Assembly: GCA_017163975.1 (NCBI GenBank)
Contig: JAFFSR010000239.1
Coordinates: 1,860,001-1,924,000, forward strand
Direction: 5' to 3'
Origin: Anastatus disparis
Taxonomy: Eukaryota; Arthropoda; Insecta; Hymenoptera; Eupelmidae
Length of the DNA: 64,000 nucleotides
The notes under the pieces are model-generated. The model was not told where the DNA came from, made no database searches, and saw only the letters and a program-made list of their open reading frames with translations. This document shows, one piece after another, positions 13,001 to 26,206 of the stretch. Within the stretch, counting starts at the first letter, position 1. Each line of letters starts with the position of its first letter. Made by a program: the position numbers and the translations under genes.

Positions 13001-13740
13001 TTAAAAGACAAAAAAATATGGAATATATTATAAATCTATCCAAGACTGTAATGTGCACATGAAAATTATTATTTTAATATAATTTTTCTATCAACGTAGA
13101 AAATAGATAATATGGAAAATTGATTGTTGATAATTTTAAATTCAAGGCTTTTTTCAGCGCTCAAGTCGTCTAAAAGAAAAAAGAAAAAAAAACTAAATAA
13201 TACAGCCACGTTAATTGCGGAATGACACTCGTGCACTACTTTTCTATACACGTTCATGCAAATTTTTTTTCCTTTTTGTATACTTTTAACAATGCTACAC
13301 GCAAATTTTTTTTTCTGTGAGTCGAAATATCTAGTTTTTATATCGTCTTAGTGAAATTCACGATTGTAACGTTAGTAATAACGTTAAATTTAATGTATTT
13401 ATTTGTATGTGTATTATAAAAATTTTATTATTCTTTTATATAAATTTAAAAGAAATTATTTTTTAGGATATTTTTTTAATACAATAATGAAATGTCCAGC
13501 ATTAAAATGTTAAAATGTATTGCATGTATAATAAAAAGGGATACAAAAAGACATAAAGTAGATAAAAAAATAATTTTACATTTTTTTGTTTTGATTCACG
13601 AATATTACCTACAAAATAATAATGTGCTTGTGGTTCTACTTTTGTTCATCAAGATTTATTCAAGATTTACATTACATACACTATTACGAAAAATTTAATC
13701 TAAGAAAGCTTCACTTTAATCAATATTAATTTTCATTTCT

Positions 13741-14010
13741 TTCTTGACAGTAATGGTCATTTTAATAACTTGAAAAGCTGAGCGAAAGAAAGATATTTCT
13801 TATGTCTACAATTAGCGAGAGTAAAGAATTACTTTACTCTCGCTAAATTAGAAATTTATAAAATTGAATAAGTTGCTAATCATAACAAATTATTAAATAC
13901 ACTAATAGAAATGATTAGAAAGATATGAAATTGAACCCCTTCAACACCCTCAAGAGAAATATACGACTTTACTCCCTAGTTGCATAATATACTATTATAC
14001 AAGTAAATTT
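13741..14010 (+). repeat. Hairpin-bearing repeat family, copy A
   Basis: This aligns by eye with 51840-52175. Shared blocks are ACAG-AATGG near the start, GAAAGAAAG before the hairpin, ATATACGACTTT, and CCTAGTTGCATAAT near the end. It contains a perfect 15-bp hairpin at 13812-13846. Copies are diverged, so the family is old. I cannot name the element class. Confidence 0.6.
13812..13846. repeat. Perfect 15-bp hairpin
   Basis: TTAGCGAGAGTAAAG at 13812-13826 and CTTTACTCTCGCTAA at 13832-13846 are exact reverse complements with a 5-base AATTA loop. The second family copy carries a different but still paired stem (51933-51970), consistent with a maintained fold. Confidence 0.85.
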
Positions 14011-16756
14011 GTTGATTTTAAAACTATTCGTGAAACCAATAAAGAGATGCTTCTCACATGTTTCTTATTTTTCTGATTAAAGAATTGAAAAAAAAAATTA
14101 ATTAAAAACAAATAAATGTAAGTTTCTACCAAATATTCTTAAGTTTTAAACTTTTATTATTTACAGCGACTAAAACAACATAAAAATAAAGAACCAAAGC
14201 ATGTGTGCAACATGCTAGAAGCATCTACTGTAAAAAAGTTTCTTCATTACAAAAAAGAACAATCTTATGAATTCATATATAAAAACCTTAAAATACAAAT
14301 AATCTTTAAAAAGTCAATAATCGATGATTCTTAAAGTGAAACTTTTCTAGAAAAAAAAAAAAAGAAACTAAATAAGTTTGTGTCATCACGATGTTAAGAA
14401 GGTTTCGAAACTTTCGAATCCTTGATATACAGGATAATATAACTATATTTTATTTGATCTTTTAAAAAAAAGACACAAGCAAATAACGTTGCAAAAACTC
14501 TTCCTTCCTACCGAAGTATATATTTTTGTGTACAAATACATGAATTGTATACAAAAAAAAATGTGAAACAAAATGAAAGACAGAGAAGCAAATAAAAAAT
14601 TGTACATTGATCTAAAAATATATATTTTAATCCCTTAACGCTTTTTAATACTTTAACATTTCATTTGATAAAACTTTTAAGTAAATACGATTATTTCGTA
14701 CAAATCCTACAATAATTCATCGATGATTAACAAATATTTGTTATTTATAAACTTCAATTCATCTTTTTTTTAATAGGATCGGCGTACCATGAAATTAAAC
14801 CATTTCAGTTAATTTTGTATTTTTAGTTTTTTTAGTTTTATTAGTACTACCCCCCTTGCGAAAATTTCCATACGCAATTCGACAATAGGCAATTCGTAAA
14901 GGTTATTGATGTTTTAGTTGAATCCTTTTAAGCTTATAATATAATAAGCTCTGATGGATTGACCGATTAGCGTTATAGTCTAAGTGATCCTTGACCTAAT
15001 TTCAGATGGAATATTATTAATTTTATCGTTTACTGATGATCATAGTTTATTTTTAAAAATATTACTAATTTTCTTTTATTTTCTATTTTTAATCAAATCG
15101 TTAAATTGAAAACTTAAGATTAAAGAATATACAGTTTGAAATACAAAATAACTTTTTTTTCAGTACAATAAATCATAATAATTTGTACAGATAACATAAA
15201 CAACAGTAAAAGAAGACTAAGATCAAGCATGAATTGCGTTATTAATGTAAACAACTTTGTAAGTATCTTTGTCTATATATTGTGGTACGGCAAAACGTTA
15301 AGGGATCAAATACATGACATTTAGTTTATTCAACGACCCACAAGCGATTAATCTACTTTGTACTATACATCTCGCGATAACCTGATGCAAACTTGTCACT
15401 CAAAGAACGTTATATTTTAGAATCAAATATTTTTTTCACTTGCTTTGCGAATTTAAAAAAAGAAAGATATATTAAAAAAGGAATAGCTTCACTTGAACGA
15501 AGAATAAAAAAGAGTTGATCAATAATTATGTATATAATTAGATAAAATCAATAAATCCAAGTTCTTTTGTTTGAACAGTGAAAAATTCTTTTTTTCTTTT
15601 TAAATCACTGTTGTAAACGGTGAACACTTAACATACGGTTAATAAATTCCTTGAGTGACAAGACCTTTATGACCTTTATCCAAGACTATATTGAAACAAC
15701 AAAAACCCTTTTCTCTTACAGCATGTTCATTTCCACTCTGTCTTATACATGTAACTAAGAAAAAAAAGGATAAGAAGTAAAAAAAAACTAAGGTAACATA
15801 AACAACAGAAAGATCAGGGATCACATCATTATCAACTTATTCACTGGAGCTTTTTTTTTAATTGTTCTCCGTTCTTTTGTCTATGGTACATATTCGTGCA
15901 TACTCATATCCATTTAAAAAAATTCTTTTAAAAAAATGTATGTATGTAATCTAAAGGCAAAATTATATTGCGACACAGGTGTACAATAAATTACATTATT
16001 TTTCTTATTGTTTGTTTCTTTTTTTTTATCTTGCTAATTTTCGAACTAACATCTATTGTTAAGGCTAGTCTGACGCAACGACCTTGCGGTGAACTCTTTT
16101 TCTTTTCGTTTCCAAAAGATGAAGATAAGTGAAAAAAAAGTAAGACGTAGTTTTTAGAAATAATTTTTTTTTATCTTTGACGTACGCTTGTAGTTCCATT
16201 CTTTTCTTCCTTTTTTTTTATTCTTTGGTAAATTCTACCAATTGATTTTTTAAAATTTTCTACTTATAAGATTAAGTATAAACGTTATTATTAAATTTAT
16301 TTTAAAAGTCACGAAGCCAAAGCGTTTACAATCAAGAATCAGAGCAATATTCTTCAATTAGTAAACTAGATAAGTTACGACAACTAAGCGTCAAAAGGGG
16401 TAGGTTTTAAACTACAAGCGTCGACAAAAAAAAGCCAAACTAACGATAACCAATGAAACAGAAAAAAAAGTAGAGTAAAACAACCGAAAGAAAGAAAAGA
16501 GAGTAAATGAAGCAAAAAGCCTTAGAAGCTTCGCCAAACAAAAAAAAAAGAAAAAAAAAGAAAAACTGGAAAGACAAGGGTATTCAAGCTTAAATACGAA
16601 GCCAAGAGAGCTAAAGCACTCGAGATAAAGACGGAAAAGAAAGAGTAAAAAAAAAGAAAGAAAGAATGAAGAAAGAGAGAGCCGCTAAGGTCGCGCGTAC
16701 ATTGGCGCCACACTTCGTCTCTACTTTAGCGACGATTGGGGGGTGTGTTATAAAAG

Positions 16757-16758
<2 letters not shown>

Positions 16759-16820
<62 letters not shown>
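16759..16820. repeat. Long (TA)n microsatellite
   Basis: About thirty uninterrupted TA units, followed by imperfect TA-rich sequence. It is likely length-polymorphic. An open frame through it has an IY repeat and is not a gene. Confidence 0.97.
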
Positions 16821-16823
<3 letters not shown>

Positions 16824-17041
16824 TAGATATACGCATATATATGTATCCGCATCGTAAGCATATATAGTATGGGCGTCGTATATTACGCACTAAGTATTAC
16901 GTCTTCAAGTGAAAGAGGTAACGTTGACATTCATTGAAATTTAATACCGTTACTTCTGGTAATTGCTCTTTCTTCGCTTATTTTATTATGATCGCTTTGA
17001 TTTTACGTTTAATTTGCAAAATGTTCTTTACTCTCTTTTTT

Positions 17042-17054
17042 GGGGGGGGGGGGG
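17042..17054 (+). repeat. Poly(G) tract of 13
   Basis: Thirteen consecutive G residues within A/T-rich intron, read as poly(C) in the CanA transcript. This is an isolated G+C homopolymer and could be error-prone in assembly. Confidence 0.9.
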
Positions 17055-17712
17055 ACCGTTCCTTTTTTTCGCTTCTTCTTTTTTGCAAAATTATCTCTAA
17101 GTGCACTGAGATTGATTAAGATGTTAGCTGTCCGTTCGTTTAATTTATTTGGAATTTATGAGAAATTTTTTTCAATTATTCAAGTAGACAGATAGCTTGA
17201 AGAATTTAGAGATAACTGATTATGCTTCAGTTTAAAACAGAAAAATTATAAATAATCATTAAATCTATTCTTTTGTTGTTTTTTTTTTGACAGAATCAAA
17301 TCGTATAGAAGATGTATATATAGAAACACTTAAGTTAGTCAAGTTTTTGAGACGATAAATAAAACATTATCCACTAGATTGAGTCGCATGCAACAATAAA
17401 AAATTTTTTAACATTAAATACATTTAATACTTCACCTTTGCATATATGTATATTTTTATAACCAAAAATATTATAACAAGTTAATTTTATGAATCGTGTA
17501 AATTCACAACATAGACATACCCACTTATAAATGTAAATTATGTTTCAATTGTTACCTCACTAATAACAATTACCAGAGTTTTAATAACAACACACAATTC
17601 AATTTTAGAACACCAATAATCACATTAAGGTATACAAAATCAATATAAAACGCCCACATATACACAGACTAACTTGATGCGCACAATATGCATATTAAAC
17701 ACATGACAAACT

Positions 17713-18546
17713 TATGGTTACGGTATTTAATTTTATAATTTTTTTTGTTTATTAATTATTTGTTGTTGTTTTTTATTATTAATGTAAAGTTTATTAATTA
17801 GTTTTTTAGTTAAAAAAAAAAATTTTTTTTTTTTGTTTATTTGTTGTAGTTGTTGTTTGAAGATATAATATATATCCAGTGGTAAAAAACTCACCGTACG
17901 CGGTGATTCGTAGTGGGTTTGGTCGTAGAATGGACGGTCGATCGCATATTGCAGATTCAGTAGATCAATTCAGGTAGAGTTCGAAGAAGATCGATCATAT
18001 CAGTTCAGATGAAGATTTTTCAGGTTGGGTTGATTAATTTTTTTATATATTTTTGGTTCATGTGGCAAGCAACCCATATTTAAAGTTTTTGATAGGATGC
18101 AATTGTCATTGGATGCGATTGAGACCGGTTCATTGATGGCATTTATTATATAAAAGGGAACAGAAGTAACCAAGAATGTGAGAGCAGCGTCAACGATGGC
18201 CACCGTATTTTTTTTATATTATTTATATATGTATGTATATATTATATATATAAAATATATTTTTCGCATTATTATTTTGTTTCACAGCGAAGTAGAAGGA
18301 GAAGTTTGAAGAAGAAGAAGTAGACAGTAGTAGTAGCATAAATAGAAGATAATATATACGGTGACATTATATATATATATATTTTTCGATGCGTTTGGTT
18401 GCGTATACACATATAATTTACAAGATATATGTGCAGTTTTTTTATATTTTTGGTTGGTTGAAGTAATAGTAGTAGTAGTAGCAGTAGTAGTAGATGTGGT
18501 TTCAGAAAGTAAAACAATACATAGAACAGACGAAAAAACATGTGCA
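17713..18546 (-). promoter_or_regulatory. AG-depleted zone in the CanA intron, with one donor-like site
   Basis: Read on the gene's strand, 18546-17892 (655 nt) contains no AG dinucleotide. The single AG at 17891-17890 sits inside a strong donor-like CGTACG|GTGAGT. Another 177 nt without AG follow, down to 17713. Part is TAC/TTC-type repeat (about 18300-18500), but 17892-18203 is ordinary-complexity sequence. AG exclusion zones lie between a distant branch point and a regulated 3' splice site, so this may be splicing-related. No matching coding exon is apparent, because all frames before the donor are stopped. Confidence 0.5.
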
Positions 18547-21500
18547 CTGCGTAAATAATACATTCTCAAGCAATTTTTATGTGCGTAAATAGTAGATAAT
18601 TAAGATTATAGTTAAATATAATAATTAAGTAATAATAAAAGAAATTACAATAGTCGTATAAAATATATATATATGTATATAAAATATATTACAATTTTAA
18701 TAGTACAATATGAGTATTACAAAAAGAAGTAATCGAGCTACTTTATCTTTATTTAACTTTTCGTAGATTTTTATGTATAATTTTTCTATACTATTGCTTA
18801 TTGGGTCGCTAGACGATTACGACAAATTAACAATGATTCTCATTTTCTTTTTACGTCATTAAAGCATTTCATTTTTATGTACAATCATAGATTCACGTAT
18901 ACAGGAAAAAACTTTTTTTTTTATAATGATTCTGCTTACTTTAAAAATTTTTTTTTTCATCGTACCTTTGTATTTGAAAATACAGATTTAGGTCGAGAAA
19001 TTTTCATTTATTAAGAATTATTCTTAGCTTAATGTGACGTTTCCTTAACCCGCTAAATTACTGATATACGCAAAGAGGATGCAATAAAAATTTATACATT
19101 CATTTATTATTCGTAATTTCATCGTTTGAATGCCTTGAACATTAATTTTTATTCTTTCAAATTTAATAAAATTTTTTTATTTTAGAAATAAGAGAAATAT
19201 ACGTAAGGATACGTGACTCAAATGTACCTATGCATGATTTATTTTACATAATATAGAATTTGATAGTATGATAACAAGTAATTTACAATTAAATTTTGAA
19301 TATGAATTGTTCAATTTGTAAATATAGAGTTTTAAAATTTATTACTCCTTTAATTCACAATTCAAAAGCTCATCGCTTAACTTTTTGATTTTAAATATAG
19401 ATATAGTTAGATATAGAAGATTCAATCTTTATAATCGAAAATTTTTGACCTGCGTATAATACAAAGTTTGAATTTCATAAATTTTGAATATCCAAAAGTT
19501 TTTACGTTTTACATTTTTCAATGATCGTTTTTAATTTCCAATTTATAATTCATCAAAATTTTACAAGCTACTTTATTCAAACTAATGATAGAATCAAACA
19601 TAATTATAATAACAATTGAAAATTGAAAGTACAATTGAAAATTTGCTAACACATCTTCATTAACAATACAAAGGAATATTCGAGTATATTTGAAATAGGA
19701 AAAAAACCGTCTACACCTCGTAATCGCCTAACAATGGCCCAATATGCTTCTAAGTTATCGGAGTGTCATTGACGTCACACATATAGAAGAGAAGAAGAAA
19801 AAAAAAGGAAAAAAAAAGAAAGAAAGACCGACGTCGTCGACGAAACTATTAAAACCGACGACGATGCAGTAGCAGGCCAATCGTAGGAAGAAGAGAGGCC
19901 TCCGACCGGCCTTGACCTATTACACACATACACACACCGAACTACCGTTTTCCACTGTCTTTTTGGCCGTAAACGCGCTTCAACACCCGAACTAGTACTA
20001 GAAAATGCCTTTTTGCTTTGTCGCTTTATACGTAAGAGTTTAAAGAGACGATTTTCGAGGGTAACAGAAAAAAAAAAGAAAAGTTGTTGGAAAGGTAAAA
20101 GGGCGACTCTCGAGGCGATTTTTTTATTGGCACATAAAGACTTAAATATTTTAAATAACATAGTATTTTATTTAAATTTTCCTTCTGCAGATTTCAACTT
20201 TCCAAGAGAATGTTAAATTTGTTTTTTCGTCATTTTAAATAAAAAAAAATCACTATTTATTATATTTTAAGAAAAATATGTCTATTTTTCACGCTTTTCA
20301 AACAAATTAATAATAGACTTATGAATTCTTTGTATGAAGTTAATGACTCTCCGATTTTCAACGCTATATAAATAAATTTGAAGATTTAAAGAGATGAACG
20401 CTAGTTAAATAAAAAAAAAAATTATTTTATATAGAAATAATAAATCACAACTTAAAACTAGAATTTTTGTGTGATCTCCAATGTATAGAACGGAGATCGC
20501 AATAAACTGAAAGCAAGAAATCAAAGTATTAGTGAAAAGTAATAAAACGATCGTGATGACTTGTAAAGATTAATTAATGAAATAGTTTGAATCGTTAATT
20601 TATTTGAAAACTTTTACAAATCCACACGAAGAAAACTTAACAATTATAAACATTCCAGAGCTTTTTTATGGTGGCAAATGAAAAACCAAAAAAAAAAACC
20701 AAACTTCACTTAAACATCACGAAAAATTGAACAAATTTATTTGAAAATCCAATAGGCTTTGCACACGAAAACTTGAAAAGTCAAGCAACAAAAAAAAATC
20801 TGATAAAACATAACACGAAATCCACCAAAAACAAACTCCGTTAATTTATAAATTAGTATAGTAGCGTTTAGACTCTTCATGTACTCGACTTGCAAGTACA
20901 TGTATACAATACTTATACAATACAAAAAAAAATTTAACTAAACACGAAGCTAATCCTAAATGAGATCTAATAATAGTGGGACAGAAGGGGGGACAGGGAC
21001 TAATAACTTTTTTTTATCTTCAGATGCTCTAATCATATGTTACAATAAGAATTTTTCAGATTTAAAAATCTAAAAGTATAAAAGCAAAAATTTTCATAAT
21101 TAAAAAAATAATATTTTTTTATATTCTTTCCTCTATAATATTCAAAAATTTATATTCATTCTACTTCTTTGTGGTATAAATAATATAGAATTTAAATTAT
21201 ATCTTTAGCCTTTGAAAAATTCATATTTGTTAACATATGATTTAAATATCATATGCTCTAAATATTTTTAATTGCAAGTTTCACTTCAAAGTAAATACTA
21301 CCCTCAAACATTGATTTATTTATCTTATAACAGATTATGTATTCATTCGTAAATATATTTAGAGCATTTTTTTCAATTGGGCGGTCTAAAATTTAATTGT
21401 AATCTAAATTAAAATAAACAATTTATTAAAAATCAATTTCTAATACTATTAAATTTCAGTCCAACCAATTCATAAATCCAGTGGTAAGACAAAGTAAACA

Positions 21501-21848
21501 TAAAAAAAAGGAATAAGAAAAACAAGAAGAAACGTAAGGGTAACACAAAATTAAAGGTGCTAACTGCAAAGTATAAACTAAAAACAAAAAAAAAACAACA
21601 ATAACAAAAAAAATAAAACAATAACAAAAAAAATTAAAACAACAATAACAAAAATAAATACAGAGATAGAAAGACAGAAAAAAAAGACAAGTGATGATGA
21701 TATGCGAATGTATGTAATGTAGGATGTATATAACCACGTATAGAACGAGAAGATACGTAATTGGACTGCACTAATGGACTTGACACATGCGCAAAGACAA
21801 TTTATAATAGGCGATGCATGAACAAAAAAAAAACAAAGAAAGAGAGAT

Positions 21849-21869
21849 AAAGAGAGAGAGAGAGAGAGA
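21849..21869 (+). repeat. (GA)n microsatellite
   Basis: A short GA repeat in a purine-rich stretch, read as CT-rich in the CanA transcript. No function is implied. Confidence 0.85.
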
Positions 21870-24278
21870 AAAAAAGAATAATCATACTTTTTAGTATAAA
21901 CATAGATGGTGAATATGTGAAATATTTAGGGATGAATGAATGAGTGGCAATGTTACATGTATACACGCTTTCTCTATATAGCTTAAAAATTGTGTATTTA
22001 TTGCGTGTGTGTTTGTGTGTATATTTGTGTGCATTTATATAAAAAAATGTATGTAACATATGTGTATACGAGAAGAAAGATTGACGCACGAAAAGAGACA
22101 AGAATCTAACGGATTGGATATGTGGAGCACGTGTATAAATCATTCGACGAGTGCTATAGCTGATGAAGAAAAAAAAAATAACGTATGTTTAGAGGTGTAC
22201 ATTTTAAAAAAAAATAAAAGAAAAGGGTGCAAATATTCTCTCTTTTTTCCAAACAAAAGACTAAAACCCATATTTTTTATTTTGGTTTATTTTGATGAGT
22301 TTGATTGGCTTCTACATGAGATTAATGACGAGTTATAGCTATATAGAATAGATCTACAATATTTGTTTTATGTATAGAACGTTTCTTCCTTCTTTTTTTT
22401 CATTTTTACATAAAACGGGGATGAATTTAGGTTACGTGAATATTTTAATAAGTTAATCGTATTTTTGTATATGTAGATCAATGTTTAATATATGAATGGT
22501 CAATCGTAGTAGTCGATTTTATAGAAATTGATTGATTGGAGTATTATTTTTATAAAAACAAAAACGTAATATCGTCAAAACGTGAGCCCGTATTTTATAT
22601 TTTTCTTTAATTTCAGAATTTAATAAAAAAAATTCTAACTAAAATAAAAAAAAATAAAGTTTGCTTTTATTTTTTTAATATAAATGACACATTTTCAAAA
22701 TAAACTTCGTTTGAATGAAAAATTAAATTTACCATACAGAAAGGTCATATCTATAAATGACGTTTAATTTTCATAACTTTTGTCGCTATTAAATTGTTTG
22801 CCAACGTTTCATCAAAATTGTTATTCACAAAACTTTAACAAATGACAATAATAATTTTGAATTATTCTAAAACTAAAAAATCATTATACATAAATATAGA
22901 TCATCTTCTTTAAAAAAAAAAGTGTATTTCTGTCCTCAACATATGAACCTTAAAAAAAACTATATAAAAGATAGGAAAGATATCGTATGATATGAAGTTG
23001 GATAATAAACCGCGTCAACATCGTTATAACGTTCGATATACATATAACATATATTTTAAAGCTCTAAAACAGAACATCGTCATTTTGCGACTAAAAGTTT
23101 TAGGGGACATTGTGGTTGAGCTTTTACCTCTCTCTCTCTCCCTTTCTCTCATAGCACATATAGAGAAGCTAACGCTTGTAAACTGTAAGTACTTGTGGAC
23201 TGCCGTCTCTCAATTATCTGTCCTTATACTCAGAGACAAAAAGGGAGAGAGATAGGGAGGGAAAGTGAAGCCGCAAACTATTGGGAAAATATATACACAC
23301 ACGTTAGCTCCTAACTTTGAAGAGCGATTTTCATTTAGTGTTCAGCGAGAGAGATAGAGAAATAGATGCTAAGGTTAATAATTACATTTTCTGTGCGGAA
23401 ATTCGTTTTGGTGAAAAAAAGTTTTTCTTTCTCAGTTCATCATTAGTTATATTATTAATTTATAATATATTTAATAAGTTTTTTTTACGTACAACTTACT
23501 CTTAATTTTTTTATATATTTATAAAAATATAAAATATGTAAAGCTAAAAATTACGTATCACAGCTATTTTCAGTCTTAATTTTGAAACATTTGGCAATAA
23601 ACTTTTTTCCACCCCAAAATTACGGAATTACAAATGTCAGCACTTGGAATGAGTAATTAATATTTAATTTTATGATAAGTATTAAAAAATAATGATGTAA
23701 GATGATGAAAAATGCGCGTATACATCAGGCTCTAAGATTTTTCTGTTTGTTGTATTCCTTTTTTTTTACTTGACCTCTTGACGAAAAAAAAAGGAAAAAA
23801 GTTTTCCCTAAATTTATTAATGATTGTCGCGGCGTTAAGATTGATCAGCAAAGTACACAACTTTCAAACAAATGTGTGCTTCATTAATTTAGACAAATAA
23901 GCTTCAACTAAATAATAGCTTCACTAAATTAGCCAAAAAAGAAAGTAAATAAAACGATATCACAATGTTATCTGAATGTTTTTTTTTTTAATTTTTGACA
24001 AGCGCAGTGAATAAAACCAAAAAAAGTAGAAAACTCAGCGTTTGAACGTAAAATGAAAACTTGATAACTTCCCTTGAAATTATCATATGGCAACACGCTA
24101 TTAATTAAAAAAAATGAAATAAAAAAAAGTAAATTAAAGAAAGTTAAATTCTTAGAAAATAAAGCAGTAAAAGAAAACGTGCAAAACTCAAACAGGGGAT
24201 TATATATAGGGCTATAAAGAGTGGGTGGGCTGAGGTTGATTTGTCCGTTGAATATATTTGTATGAATTTTAAAAAGTA

Positions 24279-24308
24279 GGGGTAGAAAAAGTGGGGGTGG
24301 GGGGGGGG
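24279..24308 (+). other. G-rich tract with G-quadruplex potential
   Basis: GGGG, GGGGG and a run of ten G, separated by TAGAAAAAGT and a single T, with GGGT/GGGC runs nearby at 24220-24235. The long run can supply two G-tracts, so a four-tract quadruplex can form on + (the non-transcribed strand of CanA). Confidence 0.5.
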
Positions 24309-25271
24309 TTAAGTAAAGGTGGAAAGTGTCGAAGAAGCCATAAAAAATAACGCGGATTTGTTTATTATGAGCAACTGAGCAGAGAGCACGGAGCTGGGGG
24401 AAGAAGAGTAGAAAAAAAACGGATTGTGTTGATGGTGGGGGAGAGAGAACCGCATGAAAATTTTACTGGAATCCAATTAAATGCTCGAATTATCTACTAT
24501 TCTTTTTCCTTCTTTGTTTTAACTATTTTAAAACATTTCTTACCGCTCTTGTAACTTTAAAATGCGATTTAAACTTTTATTTTTAAAAAGAACGCGCGTC
24601 CATTTTTTTCAATATTACTTTGGACTGAGATAATCGCGTTAAAGATGAAGTATTGCTCTTATTTTTACATCTATCGGAAAAGAAATTAAAATTATCGAAT
24701 GTTAAAAGATGGAAATTCTGATTTGGTGAAAGAAAATTTTTAAAAATAGTGGCTTGAAAGAATATAAAATTACATTGAGCCAAGTTTGTATACGTAAAAA
24801 TAAAAAAAATAACTGCGATCGTGAGAATTCTAACGGGGGAGAGAAACTAGGCGGTGATACATAATCGTATAGCAACAGTGATTACAGTACTTATGTAGTC
24901 ATAAGTGATTGATTGGCAAAATACGTGGGAGTGGTATCAAACCAAAGATTAATTTTTTTTTAAACTTCACTGGCGATTAATAAGTCAAATTCAAAAACCT
25001 AACTGTTACAGAACACGCCATTGTTAGAGAAAGAAAAAGGAAGAAATTTTCGTTTTAAACTATAAAATAGTAGTTTTTTTTCTTTCTTTATAAATAACTG
25101 CCTTAATGATATAATTAGACCTAATAAAAGAAATATTCCATCTCTCTCTTTCTCCTGAATTGCAAAAACAAAAAAAAAATAAATGAAAAAAAAATAAAAA
25201 AATTTTTTTTAGTTTTTGTTTTTTAATTCTCAAGTTTTGCGTCTCAAGTAAGTCATCAAGCGAGGACTTAC

Positions 25272-25298
25272 CAGTCTTTTTTTGGACAACAACTTTGG
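25272..25298 (-). CDS. CanA: Candidate in-frame CanA microexon (27 nt; 33 or 21 nt with alternative AGs)
   Basis: A strong donor, ACTG|GTAAGT, lies at 25272/25271. Upstream, AG occurs at 25306-25305, 25300-25299 and 25294-25293, giving exons of 33, 27 or 21 nt. All are multiples of three and all enter and leave in phase 1. This is exactly the phase of the intron between 28686 and 10006. The CAG-bounded 27-nt form would insert AKVVVQKKT just before the calmodulin-binding exon, while the 33-nt form adds V-A ahead of it. Before the first AG there is a 203-nt AG-free, TAC/TTC-rich stretch, typical of a regulated 3' splice site with a distant branch point. I do not recognise the peptide from other calcineurins, so it stays a candidate. 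Confidence 0.45.
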
Positions 25299-25306
25299 CT
25301 GCGACT

Positions 25307-25509
25307 TTTACCGTAGTAGGAGATTTTGGTCGTACAACAACGAAGTAGTATTGAGTGGTAGTAGTAGAAGTAGTAGAAGGTAGTAGTAGCATAGTGTCGT
25401 GCCAAGATAGGAGGAGATCCAAGGCCAGTGTGATTGATACAAATATAATAGAGAAGGAGTACGATAAAAGACAATCAGTGCATTGTTTTTTTTTGTTGTT
25501 GTTTTTTTT
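25307..25509 (-). promoter_or_regulatory. AG exclusion zone upstream of the candidate microexon
   Basis: On the minus strand this 203-nt stretch contains no AG. It includes CTACTACTACTACCTTCTAC and similar pyrimidine-rich runs followed by TTGTTGTACGACC. It ends at the cluster of three in-phase AG sites of the candidate microexon. This is the arrangement expected when a branch point lies far upstream of its acceptor. Confidence 0.45.
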
Positions 25510-26206
25510 CTTAATAATTTCTTCTTTTTCTTATTGTTGGAGGTTTTTAAAAAAAATCAGTAGTTTGTTTTCATTTTTTTTGGTTTTCTTCTATTTTCCA
25601 ATTTTCTTGTCGTTTATAATAATCTCAAAGTCAATAAATATACTGAAGTATATGAATGTAATGAATGGATGAAGAGCGTGATCAAATAATGATTCTAATA
25701 ATCAAAACTATTGTACTAGCTTTGCTGTACTTTTATAGATTGAAATATTAAATGCATGTAGTGTAGAATTCTTGAACGCTCCGATTTGTTCTTAAATTTT
25801 TTATCATTTAATTAAAAATAATTTTTCCATTCAATAAATCAAGTCGTTCATAATTGAGATAATTATATTTCTAGAAGTTAGTTTCATTGAGTTAATTCAG
25901 ATTGATTTCTTAAAAATGGTTATATGTACCCGAGGAATATAATGAGTTAACACGCGAATGCACGTCAACAAGTATAGCACCGTTAGAGCACCAATCAATT
26001 TTTGCGCACTCCTATAAAATATCATTTACATTATAATTACATGTTTTCGCGAATGAATTTGATTGATCGATTCCTCATAACGTACGCAATCGTTATTCGC
26101 ATTAATTTTTTCATTATATTCAAGCCTCATTTATAATAGTTTTATTTACGTTTTCAGTTAAAAAGAATAAGATTGAAAATAAATTTTAAAATTAAAAATC
26201 AATTTC

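Noticed and set aside
18000..18203. Minus-strand frame of 67 codons starting MAIVDAALTFL
   Set aside because: It looks less repetitive than its neighbours but has no recognisable domain and no AG acceptor for 340 nt upstream. It lies in the AG-free zone and is probably a chance frame.
18272..18569. Minus-strand open frames with leucine or threonine runs
   Set aside because: They come from reading TAC/TTC-type repeats in different frames. There is no domain, and the composition is low-complexity.
24539..24783. Exon ending at a GTAAGA donor near 24539
   Set aside because: Available upstream AGs give lengths that do not fit the phase-1 flanks, and the preceding sequence is not exon-like.
25060..25422. 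120-codon minus frame as a gene
   Set aside because: Only the short stretch next to the GTAAGT donor is of interest. The rest is translated pyrimidine repeat and A/T-rich intron.
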